NCBI GenBank assembly: GCA_023313575.1 | Contig: JAJTTP010000022.1 | Span: 620,001-684,000, forward strand | Direction: 5' to 3' | Length of the DNA stretch: 64,000 nt | Origin: Eutypella sp. D-1 | Taxonomy: Eukaryota > Ascomycota > Sordariomycetes > Xylariales > Diatrypaceae | Shown: positions 58,534 through 64,000 of the stretch, piece by piece | How the letters are laid out: each line of letters opens with the position of its first letter | Numbering within the stretch: the stretch's first letter is position 1 | The notes under the pieces: model-generated | Told to the model about the DNA's origin: nothing | The model's input: the letters and a program-made list of their open reading frames with translations, nothing else | The model's database searches: none | Translations under genes and position numbers: made by a program

Positions 58534-59777
58534 TCACAACCGACTGCGAACAAGCTCTACTTCAGGGCTCTTATCATCGGTGCCTTGCAGGAGTCTTGCG
58601 ACCGTATGATTGAACACAAAGTCAGAGAATGCCATGACGAGGCTTTTGTTGATGCCACCAACTTTGGCCAAGTCTCCCGTCCCAATGAATTCCTGTAAGC
58701 TCTCCCGAGACGCTTCTGTAAGATCCATAGTACTGAGGATAGCCGGATAATCCGTAAAACAGCTGTGAGTAGTATTGACGACGGCGACCTCGATGATTTG
58801 CGCTCGCATATTGCCATAAAACTCATCCCATGTGGGATCCTCCCCGCGGTGATTAGGCCGACCAACGTTGAGGAATGGTCGATCTACTCCTTGTTCCGTC
58901 ACGGGGCTGAAGAACCTGCCGTCCATGTTGACCCCGCCTAGAATTCGTGTGTCGGACAACATAGTGGCTGCGGATGCCGCGCCGCCTAACGAATGGCCGT
59001 ACATGATGATCCTGTTGAAGTCGATTCTGCTCCCAGAATTTTCGATGGATTGTCGTAGAGCTGATGAATTTTGGAGTTGATCGATGACATAAGAGATGTC
59101 CGTCGCGCGGACCTGGGATGGTATTAGTATTTTCTTGTGATTTCCAAGCTAGCCAGTTTGGGATGGAATATTGTTCATACCTGTATGACGTTCTCAAGAA
59201 CGGCGTCATCATCCGTCGATATGTTGGCACCCCTGATGAAGCTACCATCGTTGAACTCAACCACGGTGGCATCATAAGGGTGATCCACAGTTACAACGAT
59301 GTACCCTTCGCTCGCCAATGATCTTGCCATGTCACTGTAGAGAAGACGTGACTGTCCAAATCCAGGAGAGAACAGGAGGAGAGGACGTGAGAGCTTGACA
59401 ACACTGGGGCGTTCATTGCCCGATTTGAGGCAAGATTTGCCTCGTGGGATATCACATAGTTCCATCGTCAGTGATGAAAACGTCGTGTTAGGCAGTCCGG
59501 CCGTACTAGCAAGAAGATTGTAGTCTCCAGCGACCAAGGGCGTCATGTACGGCGTGGAGCGAGAGACACATGGGTATATCGTGGTGTTCAGAGGCACGAA
59601 TGTGGAGACCTGGACTTTACGCTTATGAGGTGCGTCTTCGGGTGCGAAGGGATCCATGCGTGCCTCATCAGTGAGCGTGTTGGTTGATACACCGACTGAG
59701 AATGGCCCAGTGGGGCTTGGTAGAACAATAGCATGAGCTGACGATGCTAGGACGAGAAGGGAGGTGAGGTACCGCAT
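58534..59777 (-). CDS. Secreted PAF-acetylhydrolase-like esterase
   Basis: Two exons, 59777-59181 and 59112-58534, with a 68 nt intron (GTATGA...CAG); 391 aa. The signal peptide MRYLTSLLVLASSAHA fixes the start at 59777, although the frame is open further 5'. Alpha/beta-hydrolase features are PLLLFSPGFGQSRLLYSDMARSLASEGYIVVTVDHPYD, the nucleophile elbow MYGHSLGGAAS, an Asp in GGVNMDGRF, and the His in NTTHSCFTDYP, the layout of plasma PAF-acetylhydrolases (phospholipase A2 group VII). The probable reaction is release of short or oxidised acyl chains from phospholipids outside the cell. Several N-glycosylation sites are visible. A minus-strand TATAAAG (59931-59937) lies ~155 bases upstream. 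Confidence 0.88.
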
Positions 59778-60451
59778 TGTGACACGTTCTAGCTGCGGAA
59801 ACACACAACTCTGGATGTCCTGTAACGGTAATGGTGATATTGACAATTGAGGCTCGGGACCTGTATTCGAAGGAAGTGATGATTTTCCAGACTACCTAAA
59901 AACATCTTTTTCTCAGCCGACCACCGAAGACTTTATAGTACTGTTCTATGTATCGTTTTGTGTTTGCCTAAAATCGATTGCAAAGAATCAATCGTCATGC
60001 TGTTGAATAGTTTCAATCTTGATAGAGACATGGTGTGAATGTTTCTTTGTAGATCTTTACCAATTACAGTAATATTCTGGCGAACCCGTGGATACACGAT
60101 GCTGTCCGGACTTGGCGGTGCACCGGCGCGCGATATTAGAGTTTACGGACCCGAGTTTACGCTGTGAAAGGAGATCGCTTACCAGACCCGAACTAGTCCC
60201 CTGCACTGCCTCCGGACCGCCTAAGTGGACCTTCGTCGCCCGATTAATACCACTTTCGGTATAGCTAGGATAAGATGGTGTTCAGCCGCTCAGCCTAATT
60301 TTCGCCTTGGGGGCTCTAGGCCCCAGCCGAATCTCCGAAGCGGCTTCAATTGGCCCTCTTCAATATTGAGGTGAACGTCGGCCAGGCATCACACCTGGTG
60401 GGCCATCTTGTTTTGTCATTCTCCCTTTCCAATTTCAGCGACGTTCTCGCG
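59778..60451. other. Divergent intergenic region
   Basis: About 670 bases between the divergently transcribed esterase and Zn2Cys6 regulator. A possible TATAAAG (59931-59937, minus strand) is the only regulatory candidate seen. Confidence 0.45.
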
Positions 60452-62120
60452 ATGGCTATAGGACCTTTCGATTTCAGGGCGAGGCGCTCGCGATGCTTAC
60501 AATGTGCCAATGACCACTTGAAGGTATGGTATTTCGTGTTAGGTCCTGGATATTCACTGCTGATGATTAATCATAGTGCAATAAGAAAGCTCCCTGCAAC
60601 AACTGCCATAGTCGAGGTCTGCTATGCAAGTACCCAGACAAGGCTGCAGCCGCGCAACTGATTAGACTGGATAATGGAAAGCACAGGACGTCTATACATT
60701 ACGGACATAATAGCGCACATTCGACTGACGTGGTGTCGGCTAGTCGCCCATCATACATGGTGCAATCTCCTTCGTTAGAAGCGACTTGTCGCTACCTTCA
60801 CTATTTTGACCTCTTCATTCAGAGGAATACCTTCAATACACGCCACCCAGCATACGACGTTGAGATCAGAAAATGCTTAGGGACCGAAACTGAAAACCAC
60901 CTGGTTCAGGCCGTGTTAGCGATTGGCGCTCTAGAGGCGTCCAAGTCTAATTCCATGAGACCAAACGAGGCACCGGATCATCGGTCTGACATATATTCGA
61001 GTCTCATGTCGTATTCCTCCTCTATTACAGCCCTTCGGGGCGTTATGGAATCTTCCAGTGATCCATCACGGGTCCAGGTTCTCTGGACTACATTATTACT
61101 GGGATTATTTGAGGTCAGTCACCTTCTCACGCTGCCGCCACCGTGGCTATCTGTATAGCCTATGTTGTGTAATACGATCTTATCTTACCAGATCACGTAA
61201 GCAGCTCATGCAAGACTCGACAGGGGACGGATGGGTGAAGCATATGGTTCACGGAACATCGAAAGCCATGGAAGCCGCTGGTCCATCATTGTTTCGCTCT
61301 GGACCGGGAAAAAGCTTTTTTCTGCAGGCTAGAATATTCGAAGTATGCAGGAGTGTTGTCTTCAATGAAGATAGTTTCTTGGTATCACCTGGTTGGATGG
61401 CTTTATCAAGTGAGCTTTGGACGGGTGACACCATTTCAGAATGGTATCCATTGGAAAGCCTCCTAGACCTGATTTCTCAGTGCTCGGTGCTTTGTGTTCA
61501 GTATGTTCTAACTATTATTTTAGTTTCAAAGAAACTTAAACGGCTAACTCTTTAACAGAGCTGGAAACCTCATAGACACTCTGAATCAGCTTGACGTAAA
61601 AGAAGTGAGAGAGAATGCCAGTCATTTGGCGTCAGAAGGTCACCGTCTACGGCAAGCCCTCACAGCCTGGAGAGCAATCAATTCAGACTTACTTGACTTG
61701 GTCACCGACTTTACAGGCGATGCAGTGGATCATACGGGATTTCTTGCGAATGCCTTTTCCGCTGCGACCAGTATATACCTCTCTGGGATATACGATTACA
61801 CAATCGCTCTGTGGCGTAGTTGGGGTGTCTCCGTTCCGACACTTGCCATGGAGGATGTGCAATCTCATGTCGTTACAATTCTTGACTCGACAAGATATGC
61901 ACTGGATCACACAAACATCTCACATTTGCTGTACTTATTTCCTCTTAGGGTGGCAGGTGCAAGATGTACGGATCAGTGCCAACGCAATCAAGTTCTGACG
62001 CTTCTAAGGCGAGTTGGAACCAACTTCGTGGTTGCGCAGGCCTTCGAAGGAGATTTAGGACGATTGTGGGCTAAACCACAGGTATCATCATTATTACGAG
62101 AACCATACAATGAATTATAG
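60452..62120 (+). CDS. Zn2Cys6 fungal transcription factor
   Basis: Four exons: 60452-60523, 60577-61113, 61205-61500 and 61559-62120; 488 aa. The zinc cluster is assembled across intron 1: RSRCLQCANDHLK | CNKKAPCNNCHSRGLLC, giving the spacing C-x2-C-x6-C-x5-C-x2-C-x6-C. The cluster begins near residue 15, so the DNA-binding domain is N-terminal. The remainder is the helical fungal-specific middle region (RYLHYFDLFIQRNTF, LVQAVLAIGALEASKS, WVKHMVHGTSKAMEAAGP), ending with RVGTNFVVAQAFEGDLGRLW. At position 3 of the cluster loop, Asn replaces the usual basic residue after the second Cys, so DNA contacts may be atypical. Introns are 53, 91 and 58 nt. It lies divergent to a secreted esterase, a possible but unproven target. 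Confidence 0.88.
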
Positions 62121-62165
62121 TATTAACGGCTCACCAACGTATCTATGTCACCCACGATAACATAG

Positions 62166-62372
62166 TATCACTGTCAATTGAGCCTCACCCACAAGGGGGC
62201 TATCCTAAAAGGGGTAATATCGGATATAGACGATCAGAGGATATTGTCCCCGGGGATCGCTAGGGTATATATAGGTCTTGGGCACTCCCATTCTGTAACT
62301 AAAATATGGTCTTTTCTGTCATGCCAATCTACGATTTTACCCACATACTATCTTTTATCTTTAGATGTGACA
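62166..62372 (+). repeat. LTR-like dispersed repeat, copy 3
   Basis: A 207 bp unit starting TATCACTGTCAATTGAGCC, with the internal TATATATAGG box, ending GATGTGACA. Homologous to 21764-21975 and 27172-27377. I see no convincing 5 bp target duplication. The orphan open frame that follows begins inside this repeat. Confidence 0.77.
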
Positions 62373-62992
62373 GTATAGTAGTGTTGGTGATTTGCACATC
62401 CACATCTGACTCACCATATGCAACATACCAACCAGAGCAGCCTCGACCAACCCCCTCTCGCACTATTACTGGGATCGTGACGGAGTATTGCTCGCCCCCT
62501 GACAATTTCTCTTTATCTCCAATGATTGTCATTGATGGCCAACATTACTTCTTCGGTGGTGGTGATATAGGAGATTACTAGTGAGTCTTAAGACCCCTCG
62601 TAGACACCTCTAGGTTGCCACCTAATTCATAGTCTTCAAGGGGGGATGCCCGATAAAATTGATGCCTTTCTGTCAGGAGGGACACGGAAAAACGTCGGAA
62701 CCATCAGTATTGGCGCGGGGAAAACCTTTTACATTACCTATACCAAAGGAGACAGCTCGAAGTGCAACGTGCGTATGTACAATATGTTGAGCTTTGTGTG
62801 CCATCGTACAAAGGGTATTGTTTAGCTGACATCCTCTTAGTGACGTATGGTCCCATGAAGCCGAACTATCCGAATTTAAGTGACGGGATCGACAAGAGAT
62901 CAAGCGGTTCGGTTTTCCACACTGACATACAGGCGCTCTCACTCGGATCTGGTGGCCACTACTATGTACGAGATCGTCGCAATGAAGTCTAG
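62306..62992 (+). CDS. Unrecognised multi-exon gene, part A (orphan)
   Basis: I do not recognise this family. Three exons fit: 62306-62580, 62633-62772 and 62841-62992. Introns are 52 nt (GTGAGT, branch-like CCTAATTC) and 68 nt (GTATGT, branch-like GCTGAC), and the result is 188 aa ending at TAG 62992. The first ATGs (62306, 62321) lie inside the LTR-like repeat and would give a hydrophobic N-terminus (HILSFIFRCDSIVVLVI) that could act as a signal peptide. Alternatively the repeat replaced the real 5' end. Recognisable segments are IDGQHYFFGGGDIGDYYLQGG, TISIGAGKTFYITYTKGD and LSLGSGGHYYVRD; these look beta-rich and loosely repetitive. The frame continues past the TAG into part B without another stop. 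Confidence 0.55.
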
Positions 62993-63028
62993 TGTCATCT
63001 ACTAAGAATATCTCCTTATCCTATTAAC

Positions 63029-63356
63029 ATGGTCGATGTCGAATTCGGTTACGATACATCGTGCGTGGCCATATACAACGATGGGTCTAGTTCATGTAAT
63101 GGAAGTGACTACCATGAGCTAAACACGTTACTACAGACATGGTCTTTTGGACGGATCTCAGTGAATTACATCCACTCATCCTGGTTTGAGGATATTGATG
63201 CTGATATAGGCCGTGGCACAGACCATGAACCTAGATAACCACAATTCTTCCTGGAATGTCTGGTTTCAAGACGGCGGCATCGCCTACTATCCAGGTAATG
63301 ACATATGGGAGAACAACCTCCGTGATTGGGCAACCGAAAACCACAATGTGGATTGA
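63029..63356 (+). CDS. Unrecognised gene, part B (likely continuation)
   Basis: Exons 63029-63160 and 63210-63356 are joined by a 49 nt intron (GTGAAT...ATAG, branch-like GCTGAT), encoding 92 aa that end ENHNVD-stop. The splice brings SFGRIS in frame with AVAQTMNLDNHNSSWNVWFQDGG, which strongly suggests a real junction. The ATG at 63029 is in the same frame as part A, and only one TAG (62990-62992) separates them. I therefore think A and B are one ~290-codon gene carrying a nonsense change, but a separate small gene is possible. FGYDTSCVAIYNDGSSSC here echoes the FYITYTKGDSSKC segment of part A. Confidence 0.45.
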
Positions 63357-64000
63357 TCTTGATCGAAACAGCTTTAGCAATTCAGAGGTTGGCGCAGTAT
63401 GAATGCTTTTTATCGGATAGAAAGCCACAAAGCGTTAGGTATAAAAGAGATGGTCTTGGCTGACGTGTAATTACTGATAGAGCAACAACGTGTATCTACA
63501 TTGTTTTCTGATTAAAAGATGATAGCAATTGATAATTGACGTACCTGATGCCTTCCGGTCGTTATCGTACAACCCCACCCATTGCTGGACCTACGGTCTT
63601 AAACTTTTTGTATCCGAACCTCCTCCTATGAAATAGTCTCGCGATATCGACTAATTGTGACACAAGCATAAAGCGCTATCGCAATTTGACAGGAAAACTA
63701 GGACATAACATATTTGGATTGAATATGTGATTTGTAATGCTCTAGCCTAGCGGAGAGACTTAAACTCCGAAAAACGACTTAATAATAAGACTATAGTAGA
63801 GTTGTGGAGTTGTGGGGATGTCGGTGTAGATTGTGGAAGATCTCAGGATTGCCTATAACCTCCGGGCTACTCGGATAGTCCAGTCGGGGAGTGGTAGGCT
63901 TGGCACTTCTTTATATATAAAATCACGAACATGACCGAGTGCGATAACACCACAAGTACCATCCTGTCCGTTCCCCATTTCGCTCACCAAATCTTGAAAG
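63357..64000. other. Gene-free right edge
   Basis: About 640 bases with no supported gene, repeat or RNA. TATATATAA near 63913 could belong to a promoter of a gene outside the window. Confidence 0.35.

Noticed and set aside
60350..60451. A longer N-terminus of the Zn2Cys6 regulator starting at an upstream non-ATG codon
   Set aside because: There is no in-frame ATG before 60452, and the zinc cluster normally sits near the N-terminus.

Overview
The window looks like nuclear DNA of a filamentous ascomycete (Pezizomycotina, probably Sordariomycetes; this is inferred from gene content and architecture, not from a database match). The evidence is short 49-128 nt GT-AG introns with CTAAC/CTGAC-like branch points, intron-containing tRNAs, HET and NACHT-type genes, an AA9 copper monooxygenase, a Zn2Cys6 regulator, and an AT-rich block with the one-sided C-to-T/G-to-A signature of repeat-induced point mutation (RIP). 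Starts were placed only at ATG, and exon coordinates come from splice sites read by eye.

Layout. 0.4-6 kb: a degenerate kinase-like protein, a protein-L-isoaspartate methyltransferase and a secreted beta-propeller lactonase. 6.9-14.3 kb: a RIP-mutated LTR retrotransposon with intact GTTGG target duplications and three solo LTRs of a second family nested inside it. 14.8-19 kb: a D-aminoacylase-like amidohydrolase and a PGAP4-like membrane glycosyltransferase. 19.5-27.4 kb: a self/non-self recognition neighbourhood, with a HET gene whose 5' extension has an in-frame TAG and a PNP-NACHT NLR bracketed by two direct copies of a ~207 bp repeat. 27.4-37.1 kb: accessory enzymes (bicovalent FAD oxidase, two SDRs, AA9 LPMO, dimeric alpha-beta barrel protein).

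37.4-59.8 kb is mostly housekeeping: tRNA-Thr(AGU) and tRNA-Ser(AGA), both with introns; three mitochondrial complex I genes (acyl carrier protein, NDUFS8/TYKY, NDUFA13/GRIM-19); a globin-sensor protein; a GH36 alpha-galactosidase; the RNA polymerase II CTD phosphatase FCP1; an epoxide hydrolase; and a secreted PAF-acetylhydrolase-like esterase.

60.4-63.4 kb: a four-exon Zn2Cys6 regulator, then a third copy of the ~207 bp repeat that runs directly into an unrecognised multi-exon gene interrupted by one in-frame TAG. The last ~640 bases show nothing I can support. The most unusual items are this orphan locus fused to an LTR-like repeat, the NLR bracketed by the same repeat, and the mirror-image RIP gradient across the retrotransposon's two LTRs.
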